Origin: Clostridium sp. AM49-4BH
GTDB taxonomy: Bacteria > Bacillota > Clostridia > Lachnospirales > Lachnospiraceae
Direction: 5' to 3'
Length of the DNA stretch: 58,058 bases
Assembly: GCF_003478335.1 (NCBI RefSeq)
Contig: NZ_QUFB01000016.1
Coordinates: 1 to 58,058, forward strand
Numbering within the stretch: the stretch's first letter is position 1; each line of letters begins with the position of its first letter. The notes beneath the pieces are model-generated. The model saw only the letters and a program-made list of their open reading frames with translations, was not told where the DNA came from and did no database searches. Made by a program: the position numbers and the translations under genes. Shown one piece after another: positions 17,798 through 27,058 of the stretch.

Positions 17798-19278
17798 AAA
17801 AGAAACGTGGAGCAGGGATTTTACTGCCAATCAGCAGCCTGCCGTCACCATATGGAATTGGAACATTGGGAGCAGAGGCGTATGCCTTCGTTGATCAGTT
17901 GGCAGAGGCAAAGCAGAGCTATTGGCAAGTGCTTCCGGTAGGACCGACAAGCTTTGGTGATAGTCCCTACCAGTCATTTTCAGCATTTGCGGGAAACCCT
18001 TATTTTATTGATCTTGACACGTTGAAAGAGGATGGGCTTCTTCTTTCGGAAGAGATTGAGGAGCAGTATTGGGGAGACGATGTGTCAGAGGTAGATTATG
18101 CAGCGTTATACGAGGCTCGTTTTGAGGTATTACATAAGGCATATGCGCGAAGTGATCATAAAATGCAGGAAGATTATCAGGCATTTTTGGCGAAGAGCAG
18201 CTATTGGCTGGAAGACTATAGTTTTTATATGGCACTTAAATTTCACTTTCATGGACAAGAGTGGTCGTTGTGGGAGGATGGTCTGAAATTCCGTCACAAA
18301 GAAACCCTCCGCAAATTTGAAGATCTGCTGGCAGAAGAAATTGATTTTTGGAAGTTTTGTCAGTATCAGTTTTTCATGCAATGGAGTCAGTTGAAGCGGT
18401 ATGCTAACAGCAAAGGCATCCGTATTATTGGAGATATTCCGTTATACGTTGCCATGGACAGTGCAGATGTATGGACACATTCAGATCTGTTTGAGCTGGA
18501 TGAGCGTAAGAAACCGATTCACGTTGCAGGGGTACCGCCGGATTGTTTTTCGGAGGATGGACAGCGCTGGGGTAACCCATTATATCGTTGGAAACGAATG
18601 AAAAGAGATCATTATGCATGGTGGTATCAGCGAATGAAAGCCAATGCAGCCTTGTATGATGTGATTCGTATTGATCATTTTATTGGTATTGTTAATTACT
18701 GGTCAATACCTGCTTCTTGTCCTACTGCTGTAGAAGGTGAGTGGCGCAAGGGACCGGGCAGACATTTGACGAAAGTGATTCGTAAGGCAACGAAAGGTTC
18801 GGATATTATTGCAGAAGATCTTGGAATTGTCAGTGATAAGGTGCGTGCTTTGATCAATGAAACCGGTTGGCCGGGAATGAAGATTTTAGAGTTTGCGTTT
18901 GATGGAGATGCTTCTAATGAGTATCTGCCACATCAATATAAGAACACGAATTGTCTCGTATATGGTGGTACGCATGATAATCAGACATTGCTTGGTTATT
19001 ATGGAAACAAATCGGACAAAGAATTAAAATTTATGATGAATTATCTGCATATTAAGCGGGTTTCACAGATTCCAAAGGCGATGTTGCGTGCAGCGTACGC
19101 AAGCATTGCGGATACTGTTATATTCCAGATGCAGGATATTTTGGAATTGGACGATACGGCAAGAATGAATGAACCGTCCACAGTAGGAACCAATTGGCGC
19201 TGGCGTATGCAGCCGGGAGCCTTTGATGGAAAAAAGATCAAGATGCTTCGCAAAATGTGCAAATTGTATGCTCGATAA
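17794..19278 (+). CDS. malQ: 4-alpha-glucanotransferase (GH77, amylomaltase)
   Basis: 494 residues, standard length. Characteristic GH77 segments: GILLPISSLPSPYGIGTLG at the start, GDIPLYVAMDSADVW, RIDHFIGIVNYW (containing the catalytic Asp), IIAEDLGIVSDKVR (containing the acid/base Glu), and YGGTHDNQTLLGYY. It transfers maltooligosaccharide units between alpha-1,4-glucans in glycogen and maltodextrin metabolism, in the cytoplasm. Its start codon overlaps the fliS stop, so it is translated with the flagellar genes, an odd partnership. Confidence 0.96.
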   Translation: MKKKRGAGILLPISSLPSPYGIGTLGAEAYAFVDQLAEAKQSYWQVLPVGPTSFGDSPYQSFSAFAGNPYFIDLDTLKEDGLLLSEEIEEQYWGDDVSEVDYAALYEARFEVLHKAYARSDHKMQEDYQAFLAKSSYWLEDYSFYMALKFHFHGQEWSLWEDGLKFRHKETLRKFEDLLAEEIDFWKFCQYQFFMQWSQLKRYANSKGIRIIGDIPLYVAMDSADVWTHSDLFELDERKKPIHVAGVPPDCFSEDGQRWGNPLYRWKRMKRDHYAWWYQRMKANAALYDVIRIDHFIGIVNYWSIPASCPTAVEGEWRKGPGRHLTKVIRKATKGSDIIAEDLGIVSDKVRALINETGWPGMKILEFAFDGDASNEYLPHQYKNTNCLVYGGTHDNQTLLGYYGNKSDKELKFMMNYLHIKRVSQIPKAMLRAAYASIADTVIFQMQDILELDDTARMNEPSTVGTNWRWRMQPGAFDGKKIKMLRKMCKLYAR

Positions 19279-19361
19279 CCGACATTTATTGCATTGTAAA
19301 CAGGGGTCAAGCTGCGTCTGGGGACTTTGATTATAATGGTGGAACAGTAGCAAACACATTA

Positions 19362-19407
19362 TACTTTAGCAATTCTTGCAAAGCAAAGCGCTGGCGTTGC
19401 TTTTTTG
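19362..19407 (+). repeat. Terminator-like dispersed repeat, partial copy
   Basis: TTTAGCAATTCTTGCAAAGCAAAGCG then GCTGGCGTTGCTTTTTT. A G in the right arm (GCGTTGC) spoils one pair compared with other copies. Its T run abuts the ribosome binding site of the permease gene at 19421. Confidence 0.65.
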
Positions 19408-19420
19408 TAGGGAGTACTCC

Positions 19421-20638
19421 ATGAAATATATTTGGTGCAACATAAAGAACTGTTTTAAACATAAAAAACTCATATTTATTTTGACGGTTTTTTCTGTCAT
19501 TTGTTCTTGTATTATGATCCATTTTTCGTATGGATTATATCAGAACTATCAGTTAAAGAAAGAATATGATCTGTCAGATGAGAGAGAAATTGCATTGAGT
19601 TTGCAAGGGGATTTTGATGAAGAATCCGATAAGGAATTAAATGATGATGAAAGTTATTTCAAACCGGTTGATTCTGTAGACAATTATATAACAATGAATT
19701 TGTTAAAGAAATATGTGGCTGAATTTAATAATTCTTTTACAGATAAATTGAAATATATTGAAGCAACAGCGATCGTAGATCAATTACCGTTTCGTATGAA
19801 CTTTTCGGTGAAGGATGGGACGATCATTAATAGTGATGAATATGAAAAAGAAATAGAGAATAACGCCAAGCTGGAAAGTGGGAGGTATTTTACAGACAAA
19901 GAATATCGGAACGGGGAGAAAGTTGCTATTTGTTGGGATTATCTTCATTGGAATACGATGTCATCTCCTGTCAGTAGTCGGATGGCAGTCGATAAAAATA
20001 CGCTGCATATTCAGGGGAAGGATTATAAAATTATTGCCTATGGCATTATTGATGTTGATAGACCTACTATACCGGTCACCTCTTTAGAGGATACAACCCT
20101 TTTTCACCAGAGATTAGTATTCCATTTTAAGAAACCAATTCGACAGGAACAGTACAATCTTGTAGTAGAAAAAACAAATAAAATTTTGGGAGACAGGGCA
20201 GTAGTTGAGCCGGCAAATCTTCCGGATGATGATGCAGTGTATCTTTATAATACGATTATTATGGTGACGATTTTTATTACCATTGTCTCGGCAATAAATT
20301 TTGCGATTTTGTATCGTTATATTCTTTCCAGCAGAAAACAGTCACTTATGGTTTACCGGATTTGCGGAATGAGTTTTGCGAGAGTAGTATTATTGTATTT
20401 GGGAGAATGTGTGGTTTTGACGGTACCAGCTTATGTTATCGGTGCTTTGTTGTTTGAGCATGTAATTTTGAAAAAAGTATCAAAATATTATGACTATATG
20501 AGTAATAGCTATAGCAGTTATGTTTATATGGTTTTATTTGCTATTTATTTTATACTGTCTTTGTTAATATTACTTTTTATGATCATATATGCATTAAAAA
20601 CAGACAAAGAGTTAGATGTGAAAGGAGGGACCCGATGA
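19421..20638 (+). CDS. ABC transporter permease, FtsX-like, subunit 1
   Basis: 405 residues; ATG 19421 follows GGGAG. One transmembrane segment near the N-terminus (LIFILTVFSVICSCIMIHF), a ~230-residue extracytoplasmic region, then three C-terminal membrane segments (IIMVTIFITIVSAINFAIL; VLLYLGECVVLTVPAYVIG; MVLFAIYFILSLLILLFMI). This 1+3 layout is that of MacB/FtsX-type permeases. Overlaps the next permease gene (ATGA), and the pair is completed by the ATPase at 21950. Such three-gene systems export peptides or lipoproteins or sense antimicrobial peptides; no neighbouring peptide gene shows which. Confidence 0.8.
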   Translation: MKYIWCNIKNCFKHKKLIFILTVFSVICSCIMIHFSYGLYQNYQLKKEYDLSDEREIALSLQGDFDEESDKELNDDESYFKPVDSVDNYITMNLLKKYVAEFNNSFTDKLKYIEATAIVDQLPFRMNFSVKDGTIINSDEYEKEIENNAKLESGRYFTDKEYRNGEKVAICWDYLHWNTMSSPVSSRMAVDKNTLHIQGKDYKIIAYGIIDVDRPTIPVTSLEDTTLFHQRLVFHFKKPIRQEQYNLVVEKTNKILGDRAVVEPANLPDDDAVYLYNTIIMVTIFITIVSAINFAILYRYILSSRKQSLMVYRICGMSFARVVLLYLGECVVLTVPAYVIGALLFEHVILKKVSKYYDYMSNSYSSYVYMVLFAIYFILSLLILLFMIIYALKTDKELDVKGGTR

Positions 20639-21948
20639 AATTGAAATATGCAATGTTTGAACAGAAAAAAAATAAACTTATGACGGTGCTGATTTTTTTC
20701 CAAATAGTAATTGTGTTCATCATGCTCGTCAGCATTATCTCTGCAATTACTTCGAGGTATGAAAAATATAAGCCGTTGGAATGCTTCTTTCAGGGCGATG
20801 GTTTGAATATGCATATAAATGATCTGCTAGGCAGAAACGGGCAGCGGTATCTTCCGTTTACAGAATCTTCTGATGTAGAAAAAAGCTTAAAAAAAGCACA
20901 TATGGTAAGCTCCTATGATGTACAGATGACATTTGACATTGACAATAAAAAGGAAGAATTGGGAACATGGTCTCCGGTTATTGGTTATGATGATGAGTTG
21001 ATCGCAGCATATACTCCTGAGATAGAATCAGGACGCTGGCTTAGAACAGAGGATGCAGATACGGATATGATCGAGATTGTGTTGGTGCAAAAGGATGACA
21101 CTCATAAAGTGGGAGAGGTCATAACTTTGACAACTTCTGATGTGGTAAAAGATTCGAGAGAATACAAGTTATCACAACCGGTTCAGGCTAAGATAGTGGG
21201 GATTCTTGCAGATGGAGCCAGTCCGATCATGCGTACGATGCATTATGGAGAATATTCTGATTTCAGAGATTATTATTATCCGTTTAACAGGGATGAAGAG
21301 GAAAGGGCAATTGTCTTTGTATCCAAGAGAGACATTGAACATAATAATAAGATCCATGCGAAAACGGAACAAGAAAATTTAATAGAGGGTGAAACCTGTA
21401 TATGGCCATATATCATTTCAGGCCCATGTTTTATACAATATGAGAAAGGAATTACACAGAAGGAAAAAGATTATAATTCAAAATATCTTGCAGTGAATGG
21501 AAGATATGAATTTCGTCATACATCCGCAGAAATGCGGGAAAACAGTATGGAATATATTATGAATCAGATGAATATGTTAATTCCTATTTTGATTGCGATG
21601 ATCATTCTTACATTGATGTCTATCATTAGCAGTACCGTTATTATGATACGACAAAACATGCACAATTATTCCATTTATTATATGATGGGTTTCACTTGGA
21701 AAAGATGCGTGTTGATTCATGTGGAAAGCGTGATTATGATGCAAATGGGGATATTTTTATTTACCATGTTATGTATTGCTATTTGCGAGAAAATTGGTGC
21801 GTTAGATCGAATGGTCTTTTCTTTAGGAAAATGGCAGTTGTTGGGTTGTTTCGCTATGATGGTGCTTTTTATTGTATTTAGTATTTTGCTGTCTTTTCTG
21901 TTAATTGGGAAGAAATCGGCAAAGGACATTTTAAGGGAGGTAGAATAA
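20635..21948 (+). CDS. ABC transporter permease, FtsX-like, subunit 2
   Basis: 437 residues with the same 1+3 membrane layout: N-terminal segment VLIFFQIVIVFIMLVSIIS, a large external domain, then MLIPILIAMIILTLMSIISS, a segment around MMQMGIFLFTMLCIAI and a last one ending LLSFLLIG. It is divergent in sequence from the first permease, so the exporter is probably a heterodimer. Ribosome binding site AAAGGAGG overlaps the end of the upstream gene. The gene ends one base before the ATPase start codon. Confidence 0.8.
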   Translation: MKLKYAMFEQKKNKLMTVLIFFQIVIVFIMLVSIISAITSRYEKYKPLECFFQGDGLNMHINDLLGRNGQRYLPFTESSDVEKSLKKAHMVSSYDVQMTFDIDNKKEELGTWSPVIGYDDELIAAYTPEIESGRWLRTEDADTDMIEIVLVQKDDTHKVGEVITLTTSDVVKDSREYKLSQPVQAKIVGILADGASPIMRTMHYGEYSDFRDYYYPFNRDEEERAIVFVSKRDIEHNNKIHAKTEQENLIEGETCIWPYIISGPCFIQYEKGITQKEKDYNSKYLAVNGRYEFRHTSAEMRENSMEYIMNQMNMLIPILIAMIILTLMSIISSTVIMIRQNMHNYSIYYMMGFTWKRCVLIHVESVIMMQMGIFLFTMLCIAICEKIGALDRMVFSLGKWQLLGCFAMMVLFIVFSILLSFLLIGKKSAKDILREVE

Positions 21949-21949
21949 A

Positions 21950-22627
21950 ATGGTTCAACTTGATAATATTGTAAAGACCTATAACAAAGGAAAGAGTAAC
22001 GCTTTTGAGGCACTCCACGGAATATCGCTGACGATAGAGGATGGAGAAATGGTTGCCATTATTGGAACCTCAGGAGCTGGAAAATCCACCTTATTACATA
22101 TACTTGCTTGTATTGATGGATATGATTCGGGAGAGTATCGTATTGATGACATGACAATTGGCAAAATTTCTGAAAGAAAGATGGCGGCAATTCGTAATGA
22201 GAAGATTGGCATGGTAATGCAGGACTTTGCGTTAATAGAAGAATTTACGGCATTGGATAATGTCATGATTCCGTTGGATTTTGCAGCAAGAGGTAAGAAA
22301 AAACGGAAAAAAGACAGGAAAGAAATCGCGCGCAAAATGCTTGAAATGGTGCAGATGCAAGATTTTGTCGATAAGCCTGTGAGTAATCTTTCCGGGGGTC
22401 AGAAGCAGCGCGTTGCAATTGCTAGAGCGATTGCAAATGAACCTGCGTTGATCTTGGCAGATGAGCCAACAGGAGCGCTGGATACGGAGACAACAAAAGA
22501 AATTATGAAAGTATTTATTGATCTGAACAAACAGGGAAAAACAATTGTTATTGTTACCCATGATTTGGCTGTAGCGGAGCAATGCGGCAGAGTGATAAAG
22601 ATCGAAGATGGGAAGATGATAGAGTGA
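21950..22627 (+). CDS. ABC transporter ATP-binding protein (MacB/LolD type)
   Basis: 225 residues. Walker A GTSGAGKST, signature LSGGQKQRVAIARAIA, Walker B LILADEPTGALD, switch VTHD. The TGALDTE segment after Walker B is typical of the MacB/LolD/FtsE branch, which uses ATP to power conformational work rather than direct substrate translocation. It is the third gene of the exporter operon. Confidence 0.93.
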   Translation: MVQLDNIVKTYNKGKSNAFEALHGISLTIEDGEMVAIIGTSGAGKSTLLHILACIDGYDSGEYRIDDMTIGKISERKMAAIRNEKIGMVMQDFALIEEFTALDNVMIPLDFAARGKKKRKKDRKEIARKMLEMVQMQDFVDKPVSNLSGGQKQRVAIARAIANEPALILADEPTGALDTETTKEIMKVFIDLNKQGKTIVIVTHDLAVAEQCGRVIKIEDGKMIE

Positions 22628-22881
22628 GAGCTGCTTTGCATCATGCCTCCGTCATGGTTGTTAATGGTGTGAGATGTCGTTATACAAGGAATAGTGAAAA
22701 TATACAATACCGTGCTGATTCAGTTGTGTAAATTATACAAAAAATGGTTAATCTTTTTTATGTTATTGCGAGTAAAACAGGGAAATGATAAAATAAATTA
22801 ATTCAGAAAAATTATGTTGTTGCTATTGTTGTATTGATTGTAAATTTTATAAGTAACTTTAAGAGAGGGAGAAGATACGTT

Positions 22882-23748
22882 ATGAAAAAATATGTAAATC
22901 CAATTGTTATGGTATTGATCGGTGTTCTTATTTGCGTGTTGGCAGAGGGAGTGGATCAGCGGACGGTTGTCAAAAAGAAGAATGTAAAGATTGATCAATC
23001 GAAGCTTACTTATGATGAAGCGGAACAGTACAGAAGGAGTTTGCCTGATCGTGAACCGGATAACAATAATCTTGTTGCATTAAAGACAAACTTGTTGCCA
23101 TACGGATTACCGGGAAGACAAAAAGGATGGTATGGAGACTTGCTGGCAGAAAAACTGGGGGTTGAAGTGCATTATGTTCAGCCATCATATTTTGAGGAGC
23201 GAGATAGCGATATGGATATATATTTATTTTTTATGGGAGATGTGACTTATTATGATGCGGTTAAGGCGGGAGAATTGTTGGATCTGGAACCGACCTTAAA
23301 GAAAAATCCTAAGATATATAAGCGCTACAAAAATGCTTTTCAATATATCAAGAAATATACTTATAAAAAAACAGGGAAAAAAGGAATTTACGGTTTCCCG
23401 GTCAACCTAAAATCATTTGATGATAAAGGAAGAAAACTTGATTGCGTATCCGTTTTGTCGGAATCCAACAACAAGAACAAGGCGATGGATCTTTTGCTGT
23501 ATTCTGCCTCAGATGAAGGGATTATGAATTGGACGTATGGACCGGAAGGAGAAATGTGGGAACGCAAAAACGGCAAGTATGTCGTATTAAAAGATTGGTC
23601 AGCAGAGGAGGGGACTGACGAAGATGAGGAATATGTGGAATATTCTGATTATTCTTCAGATTATATCTGCCCGAGGACGTTGATATATTTAATCCCCAAT
23701 ACTTCTCTGGGAGCAGAATTAACCGGAGTGAAGATTTCTAGGATGTGA
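22882..23748 (+). CDS. Short extracellular solute-binding-like protein
   Basis: 288 residues; ATG 22882 follows GAGAGGGAG. An N-terminal hydrophobic segment (IVMVLIGVLICVLAEG) has a Cys but not a good lipobox, so it may stay as an anchor. Segments such as WYGDLLAEKLGVEVHYVQP, AVKAGELLDLEPTLKKNPK and WTYGPEGEMWERKNGKYV resemble the multi-domain sugar-binding lipoproteins of Lachnospiraceae ABC importers. Those are usually near 550 residues, so this one lacks about half, mainly between GIYGFPV and the C-terminal part. No importer permeases are near. It could be an evolved small sensor protein or a decayed binding protein. Confidence 0.5.
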   Translation: MKKYVNPIVMVLIGVLICVLAEGVDQRTVVKKKNVKIDQSKLTYDEAEQYRRSLPDREPDNNNLVALKTNLLPYGLPGRQKGWYGDLLAEKLGVEVHYVQPSYFEERDSDMDIYLFFMGDVTYYDAVKAGELLDLEPTLKKNPKIYKRYKNAFQYIKKYTYKKTGKKGIYGFPVNLKSFDDKGRKLDCVSVLSESNNKNKAMDLLLYSASDEGIMNWTYGPEGEMWERKNGKYVVLKDWSAEEGTDEDEEYVEYSDYSSDYICPRTLIYLIPNTSLGAELTGVKISRM

Positions 23749-23824
23749 GAATGTTTTATGCAACATAAGATTTATCGATTCGATATGGAAATTAATATGT
23801 CTTAGACTGAACAGACTATAATGT

Positions 23825-23868
23825 AACACCCCCGCAGACGTTTTGTTCTGCCGGGGGTGTTTGTTGTT
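23825..23868 (+). terminator. Strong GC-rich terminator
   Basis: AACACCCCCG-CAGA pairs with TCTG-CCGGGGGTGTT (one bulged C), followed by a T-rich tract. It separates the plus-strand gene from the convergent HIT gene and probably serves the plus strand. Confidence 0.85.
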
Positions 23869-23935
23869 ATCCTTAAATACGGTTATGCAATATGATGCTA
23901 TCGTAAGGCATTGGATTACCTCATGTTTTGTCGGA

Positions 23936-24361
23936 TTATTCGAATCCTTTTTTGATCTGTTCTGCGATCGCACCCATATCTTCTTCCGGTTCACCGGGTT
24001 TCCAAGTAATATTTACCTGATCATCTTTATAACGAGGAATCAAATGTACATGCAGATGAAATACTGTTTGACCAGCGGCCTCACCATTATTCTGCAAAAC
24101 ATTTAGGCCATCGCAGTTTAAGCTTTTCTTCATGGCAGCAGCACATTTCTTGGCAACTCCCATAATCTTGCTGCAATAATCATCTGGCAGTTCATAGAGA
24201 TTTGCAGCGTGCGTTTTAGGAAGGATGATGGAATGACCGCGGGAAGCAGGCCCAAGATCCATGATTACATTGAAATCCTCATCTTCGTAAATCGATGTTG
24301 TCGGAATCTCTCCATTTGCCAATTTGCAAAAAATACAATCCTTGTCAATATGTTTCTCCAT
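23936..24361 (-). CDS. HIT family protein (histidine triad nucleotide-binding)
   Basis: 141 residues. Starts after GGAGGA. Shows the zinc-binding CIFC near the N-terminus (CxxC), the QNNGEAAGQTVFHLHVHLIP stretch with the HxHxH catalytic triad, and standard length for Hit/HinT proteins. These hydrolase/transferase proteins act on nucleoside phosphoramidates or dinucleoside polyphosphates in the cytoplasm. The gene reads away from the hairpin element that lies upstream of it. Confidence 0.93.
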   Translation of the reverse strand: MEKHIDKDCIFCKLANGEIPTTSIYEDEDFNVIMDLGPASRGHSIILPKTHAANLYELPDDYCSKIMGVAKKCAAAMKKSLNCDGLNVLQNNGEAAGQTVFHLHVHLIPRYKDDQVNITWKPGEPEEDMGAIAEQIKKGFE

Positions 24362-24413
24362 AATATTCCTCCATTCTGCCGCCCTTACAGCGGCACTAAT
24401 ACTATTTGAATTT

Positions 24414-24961
24414 CAAACTTTGCACGGAGTGGCTACTTGACCACATATTGCTCATTATGTCAGCAATAAATAAAATATTTTGCAGCCGATAAACTAAATT
24501 GTTCTGTCATCCGAGAACTAAGATAATTGCCGTAGAACGCAACGTTTTTACGTGATTTCTTATTTTGTTAAGTCTCTGATGAATACATGCCTAAAGGAGT
24601 GTCTGAGATGTCCCGGTTTAGCAAGGTATCATCAATTTTTGGACGGGACGCTTTCGCTACGATGCGCTACGTCACGTTACTTAATGTCTCTGAAATACGA
24701 GACATAAGTAACGACGAGCGCAAAGTCCCTTTCAAAAATGATGATTACCTTGCTTCCGGGACTTCGAGTTTCCGAAAGGCATGTAAATCATACATCAGAG
24801 ACAACAAAATTTAGAAATCACTGTAAAAACAAAATGCGGAAAGGCAATTACTATAGTTCTCGGATGGCAGAAACCACTCTTTGGTGGCTGCAAAATGCTA
24901 TATAGTCATTGACATAATGAGCAATATGTGTTTTCGAGTTGGTTGATCCGTGCAAAGTTTG
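24414..24961 (+). mobile_element. Giant-hairpin element, copy 2 (548 bp)
   Basis: Outer arms CAAACTTTGCACGG (24414-24427) and CCGTGCAAAGTTTG (24948-24961). Further in, 24442-24462 is the exact complement of 24910-24930, ATTTTGCAGCC pairs with GGCTGCAAAAT, 24504-24560 pairs with 24813-24870, then most of the rest up to the apex GTTACTTAATGTCTC/GAGACAT-AAGTAAC with loop 24691-24698. It ends 7 nt before the stop codon of the flavodoxin-SCP2 gene on the other strand. The outermost arm sequences differ from those of copy 1 but pair with each other. Confidence 0.85.
24608..24814 (+). other. ORF inside the hairpin element (68 aa), doubtful as a gene
   Basis: Begins MSRFSKVSSIFGRDAFATMR and ends SFRKACKSYIRDNKI, basic, no known domain. 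The same peptide is encoded in copy 3 up to the window end, with only synonymous base changes, and in copy 1 except for the first ~12 residues, which are lost to a one-base difference in a T run. It has no good ribosome binding site (GGAGTGTCTGAG lies before it) and lies in DNA constrained by pairing, so translation is uncertain. Confidence 0.25.
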
Positions 24962-24968
24962 TGTTTGT

Positions 24969-25975
24969 CTATTCGAAGCGGAAAAGTTCATCGAAGCTGC
25001 GCAGGATCTTGAAATCACCTTTGGCAATCACATTGCCGGTACGAAAAGCACTTTGTAATGTGGTTTCGCTGTGTATGATCTGTGTCAGCAACTCCGCTTT
25101 GAGCTTCATAGTCACGTGTGGTTCGAAATTTTTCGGCTGCTTGTAGGTACAATGCAAAATATCACCGTCAGCCGTGATATAAAGACAGCGGTCTTCATCT
25201 GTGATCTCAAGGGTAAACCGTACGGAAATGTCCGGAATACCGTGGAAATGTGATGAAAGCGCACGGATATAGGGGTCGGAGCTTGACATAGGATCTTCAT
25301 CATCCCCTAGTAATGTGCGGAAAATTTCAGACAATTCCTGAATGTCTTCTTTTTGCTTCTGCACGTATTGGTCATTAGAAACATATTCCGACAACTGTTC
25401 ACTTTCCTGTGGTGTCAAATCAATGCTTAACGGACGCGATAATGTGTCCGGTGACAGGGAATTACTGGAAGGCAATGTCTCCAGCTTGCCGGTAAAGGTG
25501 CGGTAAAATAGCTCTACTCTTTTCTCTACAAATGTAGTATACCCATCATTAGCTTTGAAATCTTCCGGATCTGTTATATATGCCTCAATGCCATCGCAAG
25601 GTTTGCCACCAAGCAGTTCCCAAGCTTTTGTAAGCTGTAGGGAGGCCTCTTTCTCCCCATAGGTGTCGATAGAACGACGGGCATCATGCATAGGGATTGA
25701 ATGGTTTCTTTGTCACCGTACAACCAGCAGGCATCCAAAAACTGCTGTAACAACCCTCCATAGCTAAACCATTCTACAGAGGCAGCTAGAATAACGGCAT
25801 CCGCTTCTTTGAGCGTTTTCGGTAAAACGGAGATGCCTTTTTTATCTTCGTATAGATTGTAGCGTCGAACGACAACGTTGAGCTCGTTCAATACTTCTGT
25901 TATTTTGTCCATAACATAGATGGTAGGATCTTCGATCAATCCTCTGCCACCATAATAAATATTAACTTTCGTCAT
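24969..25975 (-). CDS. Flavodoxin-like NAD(P)H reductase fused to an SCP2-like domain (frameshifted)
   Basis: About 335 residues as one gene. The N-terminal ~180 residues look like a flavodoxin-fold FMN reductase (VNIYYGGRG start; ADAVILAASVEWFSYGGLLQQFLDACW; LSTTYGEKEA). The C-terminal ~110 residues look like an SCP2 sterol-carrier fold (VRFTLEITDEDRCLYITADG ... LQSAFRTGNVIAKGDFKIL), a hydrophobic-ligand pocket. The frame changes near 25662-25668; one added base joins VVLST to TYGEKEASLQL. It follows the rhomboid gene by 4 nt, so they form one operon. Redox chemistry on a lipid-like ligand is only an inference. Confidence 0.7.
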
Positions 25976-25979
25976 GAGT

Positions 25980-27058
25980 CTATATTCCTTTCTCTTTGGA
26001 CAGAGTCAATAAAGTGTACATAGCAAATCCGCTGATCAAACCACCGATATGTGCTGCGAAATCGACATTTGGTATTGCAAAACTTCCATAAACAATCCAA
26101 AAGATCATAAAAATGATCTGACGCAGATCCGGGGATTCTTGACGGTCATGATGAAAAATCAATGCAAGGATTAAAGCACCCATAAGACCGTAGATCGCAC
26201 CGGAAGCACCCACCGAGGTACTTGCGGAATGTATAACAACATTATAAACGATTGAGGTGCAGCCTGCAAGAAGACCGCTGACCAGATAAAGGATCAGATA
26301 ACGGATATGACCCAAACGTCGTTCCAAGTAAGCGCCGATAAAGATCAAAGTGATCATATTGTTAAAAATATGTTCTCCGGATATATGTAGGAACATCGAA
26401 GTAAATAATCGATACCATTCCTGCTTGTCAAAGACGAGTTCTGCGCTTAGTGCTCCCATAGAAAACAGAGCGTCTCTTTTGCCTGGGATCAGATCTCCAT
26501 ATACAAAAAGCAGGATGTTGACAGCAACCAGTAAGAGTGTCACAAAAACGCTGCGCATGGCAGGCAGAACGGATCGAAGGTCAGAAGTTCGTTCCGGTCC
26601 CTCCTGCAGGAATTGCTCTAAGTCTTTCTGCAAAGGGGAAAATAAAGTATCTACGTCTTCATAGGCCTGTAATATGCCCTGCGATGGAATGATCTGCCAA
26701 TAGTTCTTGCGATCCGGAAATAATTTTCTGCCGAGAGAATCATCTTCCGTCATCAAAATATAGAGATATTCACAGTTGTCAAAATTGTTATCTATTAGCA
26801 TTTGCTGAAGTTGGTCAGAGATCATCGCTATATTTTCGGCGTTCAGTGTGTATGGTTCTCCGGCCCGGATACGGTCTTTTTCTTCGTATCGTGTATCTGC
26901 AGCTTTGACAGCGGCGGCAGCCTCTGCGTCGATGATCACGACTACAGGGGTGCAGACAGGATCCTTTGTATGGAGATAGATGTCGAGAAATGGGCAATCC
27001 GTTTCGACAACACCGTAATTATATTTTGCAAAAGGTGATCCAAAGTTGTATCGTGCAT
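25980..27058 (-). CDS. Rhomboid-family intramembrane serine protease (frameshifted near N-terminus)
   Basis: About 359 residues when extended. The membrane core has RLFTSMFLHISGEHIFNNM (loop and HxxxN), LERRLGHIRYLILYLVSGLLAG, and the catalytic Ser in SVGASGAIYGLMGA, with a later His in FAAHIGGLISGF: all rhomboid hallmarks. The ~150-residue cytoplasmic N-terminal region is not recognised. The obvious open frame starts at 26939, but the same frame continues upstream as DCPFLDIYLHTKDPV, and a preceding frame from ATG 27058 (MHDTTLDHLLQNIITVLSK, after GGAAAGGA) joins it if one base is added near 26998-27003. Rhomboids cut membrane proteins inside the bilayer; the substrate is unknown. Confidence 0.87.
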
